NCBI GenBank assembly: GCA_028714515.1
Contig: JAQTMF010000008.1
Coordinates: 1-33,448, forward strand
Length of the DNA: 33,448 nt
Reading direction: 5' to 3'
From: Chthoniobacteraceae bacterium
GTDB taxonomy: Bacteria; Verrucomicrobiota; Verrucomicrobiia; Chthoniobacterales; Chthoniobacteraceae
This document shows positions 1 to 7,372 of this stretch, in pieces (the stretch's first letter is position 1; each line of letters opens with the position of its first letter). A program made the position numbers and the translations under genes. The notes beneath the pieces were generated by a model. It searched no databases. It saw nothing but the letters and a program-made list of their open reading frames with translations, and was not told the DNA's origin.

Positions 1-490
1 TGAGCCGCATGTTGTTTGCTCCCGGCACTTCCAGATCGACGAGGGTTTTGGCCGAGAGGATGTTTTGGGAGAGGTTCAATAGTTCGATCCGCCGGCGGTT
101 GATGATTTCTTTCAGCGCGGGGTTGGAGCTGAACATGGTGAAGCTCGCTTTGAGGTAGCGCGTGCCTTTGGTTCCGGAGACGTTGACGACGATGTTCTCG
201 AAGGCGCAGTCGAAGGTCGTCGGTTTTTCCTCGCCTTTTTTCCCGGGGGAGGCTGCGGCCTGTGCGCCTTGCGCCGTTTGCCCGTTGCCGGGGAGGGCTA
301 CGCCTTGGACGGCCGATTTGATGAGCGATTCCCGCATTTTGGGAATCAGCACATATTGGGTCATCGCATAGGATATCAGCGGCGTGAGGATGATCGCGAC
401 GAGGACGGGCCCCCAGGAACCGGATTGCTTCACCGGCGCGGGGGCGGCGCTGATTTCGATCTCTTCTTCGGATATTTCGGGGCCAGCCAT
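1..490 (-). CDS. fliL: Flagellar basal-body-associated protein FliL (C-terminus cut by window edge)
   Basis: FliL is an inner-membrane protein around the stator units that supports torque and stator stability. I translated the minus strand from the ATG at 490 and get about 163 residues before the edge. There is an acidic cytoplasmic N-terminus (MAGPEISEEEIEIS), one membrane segment at about residues 27-49, an Ala/Gly/Gln-rich linker, and then the typical FliL periplasmic domain. That domain includes TRYLKASFTMFSSNPAL and a run of basic and hydrophobic residues ending near LSQNILSAKTLVDLEVPG. The gene starts 6 bases after the flgE stop codon and is the last visible gene of the flagellar run. 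The 3' end, with the rest of the FliL fold, lies outside the window. The family call is firm. Confidence 0.9.
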   Translation of the reverse strand, partial: MAGPEISEEEIEISAAPAPVKQSGSWGPVLVAIILTPLISYAMTQYVLIPKMRESLIKSAVQGVALPGNGQTAQGAQAAASPGKKGEEKPTTFDCAFENIVVNVSGTKGTRYLKASFTMFSSNPALKEIINRRRIELLNLSQNILSAKTLVDLEVPGANNMRL

Positions 491-496
491 GATCGG

Positions 497-1459
497 TTAG
501 GAGCGTTTCAGGTTGATGATTTCTTCCAGGACGGAGTCGGTGACGGTGATGATGCGCGAGCCGGCTTGGAATGCCCGCTGGGTGCTGATCATGTTGGCGA
601 ACTCGGAGCTGAGATCGACGTTGGAAAGTTCCAGGGCCTTGGATTGGATCTTGCCGAGGCCGTTGGTTCCCGCCGCGTTGTTTTCGTCGCTGAGGGTGTT
701 GCCGCCTTGCGGACCGGCGGCGTCGAGGTTGCTGTAGAGGTTGCCGCCTTCCCGCACGAGCGAGCCCGGGTCGCGGAAGCTCTGCAGGAGGACTTTGCCG
801 CGGACGTAGGTGTCGCCGTTGCTGAGGCTGATGTTGATGTTGCCGGATTGGTCGATGGAGTAGGAGTTCATCGTCGGCGCGCTGACGGGGACGGACGGGC
901 TGGTGTTGTCCACGACCGGGCCGATGTTGTAGTCGATCTTTACGTCGCCGACGCTCTTGGGGGCGGTGGCCGTCTGGGCGTAGGTGAGGACGCCGCCGGG
1001 GTTGGTCGCTTCGTAGCTGGCGGAGCCGTCGCTGAGTCCCTGCACGCGCATGCCGTCCTGGGTTACGAGGTAGCCGTTGTCGTCCACGCGAAAGTTCCCG
1101 GCGCGGGTGACGAAGAGGTTGCCGCTGGCGGGGTCGCGCACGACGAAAAAGCCGTTGCCCGAGATGCCGAGGTCGGATTCCGAACCGGCGGGGGAGAGGG
1201 TTCCCTGCTGGAAGTTGGTGGTGATGGCGTCGAGCTTCACGCCTGTCCCGACCTGCATGGCGGCGGAGTTTGATGTGTTGCCGTCGGACGAGGCTGGGGA
1301 GGAGTTTCTCAACATTGTGCTGAAGCTGTCGCCGTATTCCGCCGTGGAACCTTTGTAGCCGGTGGTGTTGACGTTCGCGACGTTGTTCCCGATGACTTCG
1401 AGGCCTTTTTCGAAGCTGGTGAGCGCGCTCACGCCTGCATCTAGTGATCCAAGTGCCAT
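497..1459 (-). CDS. flgE: Flagellar hook protein FlgE (short form)
   Basis: This is the structural subunit of the hook, exported and polymerised under the FlgD cap. The 320-residue product has the N-terminal rod/hook motif (ALTSFEKGLEVIGNNVANVNTTGYK, residues about 12-36). It ends with the matching C-terminal coiled-coil motif, in which SSEFANMISTQRAFQAGSR is diagnostic. The middle resembles the FlgE/FlgF/FlgG shared domain (GNGFFVV, NLFVTRAGNFRVDDNGYLV). A distal-rod protein (FlgF/FlgG) would share these motifs. The position directly after fliK and flgD and before fliL argues for the hook protein. At 320 residues it is shorter than many FlgE proteins (about 400), so the outer hook domain is probably reduced. 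A purine-rich GAAAGGA ribosome site sits 7 bases upstream of the ATG. Confidence 0.9.
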   Translation of the reverse strand: MALGSLDAGVSALTSFEKGLEVIGNNVANVNTTGYKGSTAEYGDSFSTMLRNSSPASSDGNTSNSAAMQVGTGVKLDAITTNFQQGTLSPAGSESDLGISGNGFFVVRDPASGNLFVTRAGNFRVDDNGYLVTQDGMRVQGLSDGSASYEATNPGGVLTYAQTATAPKSVGDVKIDYNIGPVVDNTSPSVPVSAPTMNSYSIDQSGNINISLSNGDTYVRGKVLLQSFRDPGSLVREGGNLYSNLDAAGPQGGNTLSDENNAAGTNGLGKIQSKALELSNVDLSSEFANMISTQRAFQAGSRIITVTDSVLEEIINLKRS

Positions 1460-1486
1460 GTCAGTATCCTTTCAGTGTTTGGTTGC

Positions 1487-1957
1487 CTACTGCGCGCCGG
1501 TGCCCGGGGTGCTGTCGGCCGTTGGTTGGTTGATTGCCACGTTTGTCACGGCGTCGATGCCGTAGGCGGCTCCGTTGACGATCAGTTTCGGCGTTCCCGA
1601 ATCGACGCTGACGGCGGAGACGACGCCGGTGATGTTGTTGCCGTCTTCGTCCAGCACGGTGACGGTTTTCCCCAGATAGTTGCTGGCGTTCGCCACTCCC
1701 TGTTGCTGGGTGAAGGCCGCCATGTTTTCCGAGAGCGCCTGCATCTGCTGGAGCGAGCTGAAGCTGGCCATCTGCGAGATGAAGGAGGTGTCGTCCATGG
1801 GGTTGAGGGGGTCCTGGGCCGCGAGCTGGGCGGTGAGGAGTTTGAAGAAGTCGTTTTCATCCAGCGCCGGTTTTCCCGCGGCGTCGGTTTGCTGGTTGAG
1901 GAGGTCGAGCGCCGAGGCGTTGGAAGCCGTGGAGGAGTTGGTGCTGGTGACGGACAT
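1487..1957 (-). CDS. flgD: Flagellar hook-capping scaffold protein FlgD (short form)
   Basis: FlgD caps the growing hook and lets FlgE subunits assemble. The 156-residue protein has a Ser/Thr/Asn-rich, export-signal-like N-terminus. The family's core motif follows at about residues 35-80 (DFFKLLTAQLAAQDPLNPMD, then SFISQMASFSSLQQM). The C-terminal part (YLGKTVTVLDEDGNNITGVV) corresponds to the start of the Tudor-like domain. Longer FlgD proteins of about 220 residues carry an additional FlgD Ig-like domain. It is not seen here, so this is the compact form known from several phyla. It lies between fliK (12-base gap) and flgE (27-base gap), the usual place for this gene. Confidence 0.92.
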   Translation of the reverse strand: MSVTSTNSSTASNASALDLLNQQTDAAGKPALDENDFFKLLTAQLAAQDPLNPMDDTSFISQMASFSSLQQMQALSENMAAFTQQQGVANASNYLGKTVTVLDEDGNNITGVVSAVSVDSGTPKLIVNGAAYGIDAVTNVAINQPTADSTPGTGAQ

Positions 1958-1969
1958 GGGCGGATGGGG

Positions 1970-3424
1970 TTAGGCGAATAGGGCGATGGCTCCGCGTTCT
2001 TCCGGCAGGCTCGCGCCCGGATGCCGGGATGCGGCGGCGGCGGTTTTGGGCCGGGCGGGGCGCGGGAGGCCGTCGCCGGGCAGGAAGGAGGAGGGCGGCT
2101 GGTGCTGCTGGCGTTGCTGGAAGTCGCCCAGGCCGCTTTGCGGGGTTTCGAAGACGGGGGCGGCGATCCGCAGCCCGCGATCGGCCGAGGTGCTGGTGAA
2201 CTGGCTCCAGTGATGTTCCAGGGCGGCGCGCAGGTCGGCGGACTCGGTTTTGAAGACGGGCTGGCATTCTCCGGCGTTCATGCGCAACTGGATGGTCAGT
2301 TCCTGCCCGTCGTGCAGGCGCACCTGGATCTCCACGTTGCCGCGCCCGTCGGAACGCATGCGCTCGGCCGTCTCCAGGGTGTGATGGAGGATCGCGGCGG
2401 TGTCCTGCGGGCTCCCGGCTTTCGCGGCCGCTTCCGGCTGGGGATTGCCCGCGCCGGGCGTTTCCCGCGCCACGGGGAGGAAGGTTCCAAAGGCTTCCGA
2501 GCCGCCGGAGGGGGTGCCGTTGCCGTCGCGGGTTTGCTCGCGCGCCGCCGGTTCGGCCGCTTGCGGCGCGCCGACCGGTGCCGGGGAGACGCCCGGCGCC
2601 GTGGCGGGGGGAGCTGCCGGGGGCGGGGTGTCTTTCACTGGCTGGGGGCGCGGGGTGGGCATGGGTGCATGCTCCACAGCAACAGACATGCCACTAGCAC
2701 TCTGAATAATACCCGGAGCCGTAGTTTTCCCGCTGTCCGCGGGAGTGGCTTCCGCGATGGGGAGAGGAGGCGCGGGGTCCTCGGCAATTTTTGCCGAGCC
2801 GCTGGGCTTTGGCTGTACCGCGGACGGCGGACCGGGGAGGGCGGGAGGCGGGATTTTGCCGCTCCACGGCTCCTCGCTGGGAACGGGGGCCCGGCCATCG
2901 GGATCGCGCCTCTGGCCGAGAGGGATCGCGGGGGGCTTCGCCGGGGCGGAAGGGGGGGCTTCCACGGGGCTTGGGTGCGCGGAGGAGACGGCCGCTTGGG
3001 ACAAGACGCCGGGGCTGTTTTCCCCGGCAAAGGGGATCGCGGCGGGAAGGAGGCTGCCTCTTTGGGCCGCGATTTCCGGGGTCCCCTCCCCTTCCGTGTT
3101 CTCCGCGACGGGCGCGGAGGCGGCCGGGACGGTCTCGGGAACGGTTGCCGCCACGGGAAGGGGCGGAGGCAGGTAGGTCACGGCGGGGGGCGTATCCGCC
3201 GATACGTCCGCAGGGTTGGCGTCTTTGCGCTTTTGCGGGGGACGCGGCTCTTCGTTCGTCTCGCCAGGCGCGACGGGCGTTTCCGCGACGGCGGGATTTT
3301 CGCCGGGCCGCTGGGGGAGGAGTTCGTCGAATTTCCCGGCCTCGTCTCCGGGGAGCTTTTTCGGCGCCGCTCCGGGGGCGTCCACGGGGAGCGCTTGGAC
3401 TGGGGACACACCGGCGGGGCTCAT
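1970..3424 (-). CDS. fliK: Flagellar hook-length control protein FliK
   Basis: FliK is the secreted molecular ruler that measures the hook and switches export specificity from hook to filament substrates. The 484-residue product is extremely Pro/Ala-rich over about 1-330, as expected for an unfolded ruler. A compact C-terminal domain follows at about 340-430. Its typical Flg_hook strands include GRGNVEIQVRLHDGQELTIQLRM, with ADLRAALEHHWSQF downstream. After that comes a low-complexity Gln/Pro tail. The start ATG overlaps the upstream stop in an ATGA tetranucleotide (3421-3424), which fixes the start. The N-terminal sequence is not recognisable on its own. The call rests on the C-terminal domain, the composition and the position before flgD. 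Confidence 0.87.
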   Translation of the reverse strand: MSPAGVSPVQALPVDAPGAAPKKLPGDEAGKFDELLPQRPGENPAVAETPVAPGETNEEPRPPQKRKDANPADVSADTPPAVTYLPPPLPVAATVPETVPAASAPVAENTEGEGTPEIAAQRGSLLPAAIPFAGENSPGVLSQAAVSSAHPSPVEAPPSAPAKPPAIPLGQRRDPDGRAPVPSEEPWSGKIPPPALPGPPSAVQPKPSGSAKIAEDPAPPLPIAEATPADSGKTTAPGIIQSASGMSVAVEHAPMPTPRPQPVKDTPPPAAPPATAPGVSPAPVGAPQAAEPAAREQTRDGNGTPSGGSEAFGTFLPVARETPGAGNPQPEAAAKAGSPQDTAAILHHTLETAERMRSDGRGNVEIQVRLHDGQELTIQLRMNAGECQPVFKTESADLRAALEHHWSQFTSTSADRGLRIAAPVFETPQSGLGDFQQRQQHQPPSSFLPGDGLPRPARPKTAAAASRHPGASLPEERGAIALFA

Positions 3425-4014
3425 GGTTGATCTTTCCTGGCTTTCAGGAGGCGGAGTTTGTCCGATAGGAGCGCGGCGCGTTTGGCCATGCCGATGTCGG
3501 GCGTGCGGGGGCGCGCCATTTCCTGGAAGATCGCGCCGACTTTATCGGCTTTCATCAAGGAGAGAATTTTGACGACCATTGTCTCGTCCATCTCGGCGAA
3601 GATGTTGACGACGGCGGGGGCCGCCATGGTGGAATAGGTTGTGGAGAGCGATTTCAGGTTTGCCGCCTCGGTCTCTTGCATTTCGACGATGGAGGCGGTC
3701 AGTTGATCCCGCGATGCCTGGATATCGTTCTGTACTTTGACCAGTTCCTCGCGCTCTGTCGCGAGCCGCGCGCGCATTTTCTCCAGGTCGAGTTCCCGCG
3801 CGTCGAGCTTCTTGCGCTCCGCCCGGAGTTCGGCGACGAATTTCTCGATCTCCGCGTCTTTGAAGCTCCACATGAGCGGGGGCGTCTCGATGTTGACCTT
3901 CGGCAGGTTGGCGAAGAGGGCCGCCTGCTGGGACATGATGAGCCATGCGGTGATGCCGAGGTTGGCGAGGACGGCCAGGATGGCGGCGGTCCACGGGGAC
4001 TTGAGGAAGTTCAT
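3421..4014 (-). CDS. MotE-like flagellar protein: membrane anchor, coiled coil and MgtE-N-like domain
   Basis: The 197-residue protein starts at the ATG at 4014, inside an ATGA overlap with the fliJ stop. A single membrane helix lies at about residues 9-28. A long charged coiled coil follows at about 52-125 (KFVAELRAERKKLDARELDLEKM). The C-terminal helical domain at about 130-192 (MAAPAVVNIFAEMDETMVVKILSLM) resembles the MgtE N-terminal fold. This layout matches MotE-type proteins. In some bacteria these are periplasmic chaperones of the stator component MotC, and in others the gene simply sits between fliJ and fliK. The flagellar role is supported by context, but the exact partner is inferred. 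No MotC gene is visible here. An open frame continues upstream in the same frame across fliJ, but that part is only a shadow of fliJ. Confidence 0.75.
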   Translation of the reverse strand: MNFLKSPWTAAILAVLANLGITAWLIMSQQAALFANLPKVNIETPPLMWSFKDAEIEKFVAELRAERKKLDARELDLEKMRARLATEREELVKVQNDIQASRDQLTASIVEMQETEAANLKSLSTTYSTMAAPAVVNIFAEMDETMVVKILSLMKADKVGAIFQEMARPRTPDIGMAKRAALLSDKLRLLKARKDQP

Positions 4015-4463
4015 CGGCCGGCCCTCCGCGTGCCGTAACGCACGATGATCAGGTCGTCCACGGCGGCTTCTTCCATGGCCTGGATGGCGCTCTGGTATTC
4101 CTTCATCTTTTTTTGTTTTAACCGCGCGAGCACTTCCCGCTTCATCCTTGCTTGCAGGAGGGCGGTATGCCGCGCTTGGGTGACTTGCGCCGCTGCCCGC
4201 AGGGCGTCCGCGAGCTGGCCGCACGCGGCTTGCTGGTTGGCGATGGCGTGCAGATACAATGTTTGATCGCCCGGGCGGATGCGTTCGCGGCGCGTCTGGC
4301 CGAGGGCGGTTTGCGCGGCGTCCAAGGCTTGTTTCGCGGCCTCCAGGGTTTGTCCGGCGCGGGTTTGCTCCCGCACGGCCCGGGCCCACGCCTCGGCGGC
4401 GGCTTGCTCTTCGCGGGCGCGCACGATCAGGACGGCTTCGAGGCTGAAGGCAAAGGCTTTCAT
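4011..4463 (-). CDS. fliJ: Flagellar export chaperone/stalk protein FliJ
   Basis: FliJ is the central-stalk protein that links the FliI ATPase ring to the export gate protein FlhA. The 150-residue product begins MKAFAFSLEAVLIVRAREE, the usual FliJ opening (F-x-L-x2-VL-x-R). It is one long Ala/Gln/Arg/Glu-rich antiparallel coiled coil with no other domain. It starts within the ATGA overlap with the fliI stop (4460-4463) and ends in the ATGA overlap with the next gene (4011-4014). Sequence conservation in FliJ is low, so the assignment relies on the N-terminal signature, size, coiled-coil content and position right after fliI. Confidence 0.87.
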   Translation of the reverse strand: MKAFAFSLEAVLIVRAREEQAAAEAWARAVREQTRAGQTLEAAKQALDAAQTALGQTRRERIRPGDQTLYLHAIANQQAACGQLADALRAAAQVTQARHTALLQARMKREVLARLKQKKMKEYQSAIQAMEEAAVDDLIIVRYGTRRAGR

Positions 4464-5803
4464 TGGAGCAGGGCGGCGATTTGAGCGAAGCTCTGGGCGC
4501 GCGCGATTTTTTCTTCCGGTTTCTGGCGCAGGAAGCGGTTGAGGGCTTCGTGTTTTTCGATGGCGAGGTCGATCCGCGCGTTGGTGCCCTTGGTGTAGGC
4601 GCCGATGTTGACGAGGTCTTCGTTTTTGCGGTAGAGGGCGAGGAGGTCGCGGGCGTTGCTGACTCTGTCCACTTCCCCGGGGGCGCTGACTTCGCGCACG
4701 AGACGGCTGACGCTTTCCAGGACGTCGATGGCGGGGAAGTGGTTGGCGGTGGCGAGCGCGCGCGATAGCACGATGTGCCCGTCGAGGATGCCGCGCACGG
4801 CGTCGGCGATGGGCTCGTTCATGTCGTCGCCTTCGACGAGGACGGTGTAGAAGGCGGTGATGGAGCCGGTTTCGCCCGCTCCGGTGCGCTCCAGCAGGCG
4901 CGGCAGGAGGGCGAAGACGGAGGGGGTGTAGCCCCGGCTGCTGGGCGGTTCGCCGATCGCCAGGCCGATTTCGCGCTGGGCCATGGCGAAGCGGGTGACG
5001 GAGTCCATCATGAAGAGGACTTTGCGGCCTTGTTCGCGGAAGTGCTCGGCGATGGTGGTGGCCAGCAGGGCCGCGCGGAGGCGCACCAGGGCGGGGGCTT
5101 CGGAGGTGGAACAGACGACGACGGAGCGCGCCATGCCTTCTTCGCCGAGGTCTTTTTCCAGGAATTCCCGGAGTTCGCGCCCCCGCTCGCCCACGAGCGC
5201 GATGACGTTGACTTCGGACTCCGCGCCGCGGGCCATCATGCCCAGGAGGGTCGATTTGCCCACGCCGCTGCCGGCGAAGATGCCCATGCGCTGGCCGCAG
5301 CCCATGGGGGTGAAGACGTCGATGGCTTTGATGCCGGTCTGGAAGGCCTGGTTGATGCGCTGCCGCCGCAGCGGGTTGGGCGCGCTGTTGTCGAGGTGGG
5401 CGGTCCATTCCGCGTCGAGCGGGCCGTGCCCGTCGAGCGGACGCCCCAGGCCGTCGATGACGCGCCCGATGAGCCCCTCGCCCACCGGCATGGCCGAGGC
5501 GGTGGCGGAGACGAAGACTTTGGCCCCGGCGTGCAGATGCCGCAGGTCGCCGAGCGGCATGAGGAGGATGCGGTGGTCGCGGAAGCCGACGACTTCGGCG
5601 TAAAGCTCCGCGCCGCCTCGGGGCGACTCGATGCGGCAGACGTCGCCCAGGGCGGCGGCGGGGCCGTCCGATTCGATCACGAGGCCGTTGACTTGGGCGA
5701 CGCGGCCGATTCGTTCGATGAGGGAGACGCTTTTCAACCGGCGCAGGAAGCGCTCGCCGAGTTCGGCGAGCCGGGGGCTGGCGAAGTCCGCCTGGGCGCT
5801 CAC
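4460..5803 (-). CDS. fliI: Flagellum-specific ATP synthase/export ATPase FliI
   Basis: FliI is the cytoplasmic hexameric ATPase of the flagellar type III export apparatus. It works with FliH (regulator) and FliJ (stalk). The 447-residue product has the beta-barrel N-terminal domain, then the P-loop AGSGVGKST at residues 177-185. Walker B follows (KVLFMMDSVTRFAMAQREI, from 261), then the type III ATPase motif SSRGYTPSVFALLPRLLERTG. The C-terminal region is also conserved (SRLVREVSAPGE). The length equals that of typical FliI. The start is GTG at 5803, overlapping the fliH stop in a GTGA tetranucleotide. All catalytic motifs look intact. Confidence 0.97.
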   Translation of the reverse strand: MSAQADFASPRLAELGERFLRRLKSVSLIERIGRVAQVNGLVIESDGPAAALGDVCRIESPRGGAELYAEVVGFRDHRILLMPLGDLRHLHAGAKVFVSATASAMPVGEGLIGRVIDGLGRPLDGHGPLDAEWTAHLDNSAPNPLRRQRINQAFQTGIKAIDVFTPMGCGQRMGIFAGSGVGKSTLLGMMARGAESEVNVIALVGERGRELREFLEKDLGEEGMARSVVVCSTSEAPALVRLRAALLATTIAEHFREQGRKVLFMMDSVTRFAMAQREIGLAIGEPPSSRGYTPSVFALLPRLLERTGAGETGSITAFYTVLVEGDDMNEPIADAVRGILDGHIVLSRALATANHFPAIDVLESVSRLVREVSAPGEVDRVSNARDLLALYRKNEDLVNIGAYTKGTNARIDLAIEKHEALNRFLRQKPEEKIARAQSFAQIAALLQ

Positions 5804-6366
5804 AGCAGTTCCTCCAGGTTTTCGATCTTGGCGTCGAGGCTGCCGTCGAAGGTTCCAAAGCGGCTGTGCACGCGGCTGTCGCCGGGGCGCAGTTCGGGGT
5901 CGGCGACGAAGCGGATGCCGGGGTATTTCTGGTCGTACACGGCTTCGACGCCTTCGAAGATTTCCAGGTCGCGCTCGTTGAGGAAGACTTCCAGCCCGGC
6001 GGTGCCGGGATGCACTTCGGCGATCAGTTCGGAGAGGATGTTTTTGGTGATCTTTTCGTCGAGGTCCACGGTGGAGAGGACGCGCCGGACGGCTTCCATG
6101 ACCATGCGCGGGAGCATTCCGCAGAATTGTTCGATCAACGCGTCGTGCCGGGCGGCCAGCCCTTCCAGGGTTCGCCGGTGCAACTCGACCATTTCGGCCT
6201 GGTGGCGCGCGAATTGCGCCGCGCGCTCGGCCGCCGCCGCGTTGTGCCCCCGCTGGTAGGATTCTTCGCGCGCCGCCTGGAGGTCGGCCTCGGTATACTT
6301 GGCGACGGGCGCGCTGCCCGCCAGCGCGATGGCGCGCGGACGCTTGGGGAATTTACACGAAAGCAC
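5800..6366 (-). CDS. fliH: Flagellar assembly protein FliH
   Basis: FliH is the peripheral stator of the export ATPase. It binds FliI and anchors it to the C-ring. The 188-residue protein has a variable N-terminus and an Ala/Glu/Arg-rich helical middle (EESYQRGHNAAAAERAAQFARHQAEM) in place of the glycine-repeat helix. The conserved C-terminal domain follows (VMEAVRRVLSTVDLDEKITKNILSELI, then VHPGTAGLEVFLNERD and DSRVHSRFGTFDGSLDAKI). The best start is GTG at 6366. It overlaps the last 14 bases of fliG and yields the expected length. Position between fliG and fliI agrees with the call. Confidence 0.88.
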   Translation of the reverse strand: MLSCKFPKRPRAIALAGSAPVAKYTEADLQAAREESYQRGHNAAAAERAAQFARHQAEMVELHRRTLEGLAARHDALIEQFCGMLPRMVMEAVRRVLSTVDLDEKITKNILSELIAEVHPGTAGLEVFLNERDLEIFEGVEAVYDQKYPGIRFVADPELRPGDSRVHSRFGTFDGSLDAKIENLEELL

Positions 6367-7372
6367 GGTCGTCGCCTCCCGAGTCGAGGGTGATTTCTTC
6401 CGCCTCCTCCAGCTTGCGCACGACCTGGATGATCTTGTCTTGCGCGGCTTCCACGTCCTTCATCTTGACGGGGCCGAGCATTTCGATGTCTTCCTTGAGG
6501 CCTTCGGCGGCGCGTTTGGAGATCGAGGCCATGACGGCGGCGATGAGCGATGGCTTGGCCGGTTTCAGGGCGACGGCGAGGTCGCCCATGTCGACTTCGC
6601 GCATGACGCGCTGCAAGTCGACCCGTTCCAGGCGCGCGAGGTCTTCGAAGCTGAAGACTTTCTTGCGGATGGCCGCGCCCAGGGGGGCGTTGCGCTCTTC
6701 GATGCGCGTCATGAGGGTTTTGCGCGTGTCTTTGTCGAGGGCGTTGAGGATGTCGGCGACGCTCTTGACGCCGCCGCTGTGGTGCAGCCCTTGTTTGAGT
6801 GATTTTTTGTCGAAGTGGCGGTTCAGGTTTTTGGCGATTTTCAGGAGCACGTCGTGCGAGGTGGGCTCCATGGCTCCCAGGCGCTCCACGACTTCTTCGC
6901 GCAGTTCGGGGGCGAGCATCATGACGATTTCCGCGGCTTTGGCGGTGTCGAGGTAGGAGAGGATGAAGGCCACGGTTTGCGGCTGCTCGGCTTTGACGAG
7001 GTTGAGGATCTGCCGCCCGTCCATTTGGCGGATGTCTTCGCCCGCTTCGGAGGGGATGGTGGAGGGGGCGACGCGGTTGAGGATGGTCGCGGCGGTGAAG
7101 TCGCCTTTGGCTTTGGCCAGGGCGCTCTGCGCGTAGCCGACGCCGCCCAGTTTGGAGCGCACGCCGGTGAGGATCAGCTGGCCGAATTCGCCGATCAGCT
7201 CTTTTTGCACGGGTTCTTCGATGACGTGCAGGTTGGCCATTTCACGGCAGATCAATTCGAGCTGGGCCGTGTCGAATTCTTTCATGACTTCGGCGGCGGC
7301 GTCCGCGCCGATGAAGATGAAGAAGGCCGCGATTTTCTGGATCTTGGTGAGTTGGCTGTAGTCGATCGCCAT
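6353..7372 (-). CDS. fliG: Flagellar motor switch protein FliG
   Basis: FliG is the rotor protein of the C-ring. It contacts FliF in the MS ring, FliM below, and the stator for torque. The 339-residue product has the full three-domain architecture: an N-terminal FliF-binding domain (about 1-95), a middle armadillo domain (about 115-195) and a C-terminal torque domain (about 225-330). The torque helix region reads KVFSFEDLARLERVDLQRVM followed by REVDMGDLAVALK, with the charged residues kept. The normally invariant EHPQ motif of the middle domain is EQPQ here (residues 129-132). The ATG overlaps the fliF stop by one base (TGATG at 7372). Confidence 0.97.
   Translation of the reverse strand: MAIDYSQLTKIQKIAAFFIFIGADAAAEVMKEFDTAQLELICREMANLHVIEEPVQKELIGEFGQLILTGVRSKLGGVGYAQSALAKAKGDFTAATILNRVAPSTIPSEAGEDIRQMDGRQILNLVKAEQPQTVAFILSYLDTAKAAEIVMMLAPELREEVVERLGAMEPTSHDVLLKIAKNLNRHFDKKSLKQGLHHSGGVKSVADILNALDKDTRKTLMTRIEERNAPLGAAIRKKVFSFEDLARLERVDLQRVMREVDMGDLAVALKPAKPSLIAAVMASISKRAAEGLKEDIEMLGPVKMKDVEAAQDKIIQVVRKLEEAEEITLDSGGDDRAFV

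Noticed and set aside
2021-3468. Plus-strand Arg/Gly-rich frames opposite fliK
   Set aside because: fliK has an extreme Pro/Ala codon composition, whose complement reads as Arg/Gly. There is no start signal or motif.
4015-4389. N-terminal extension of the MotE-like protein upstream of 4014
   Set aside because: The extension is the Arg/Pro-rich shadow of fliJ. The ATG at 4014 gives an ATGA junction and a proper membrane anchor.
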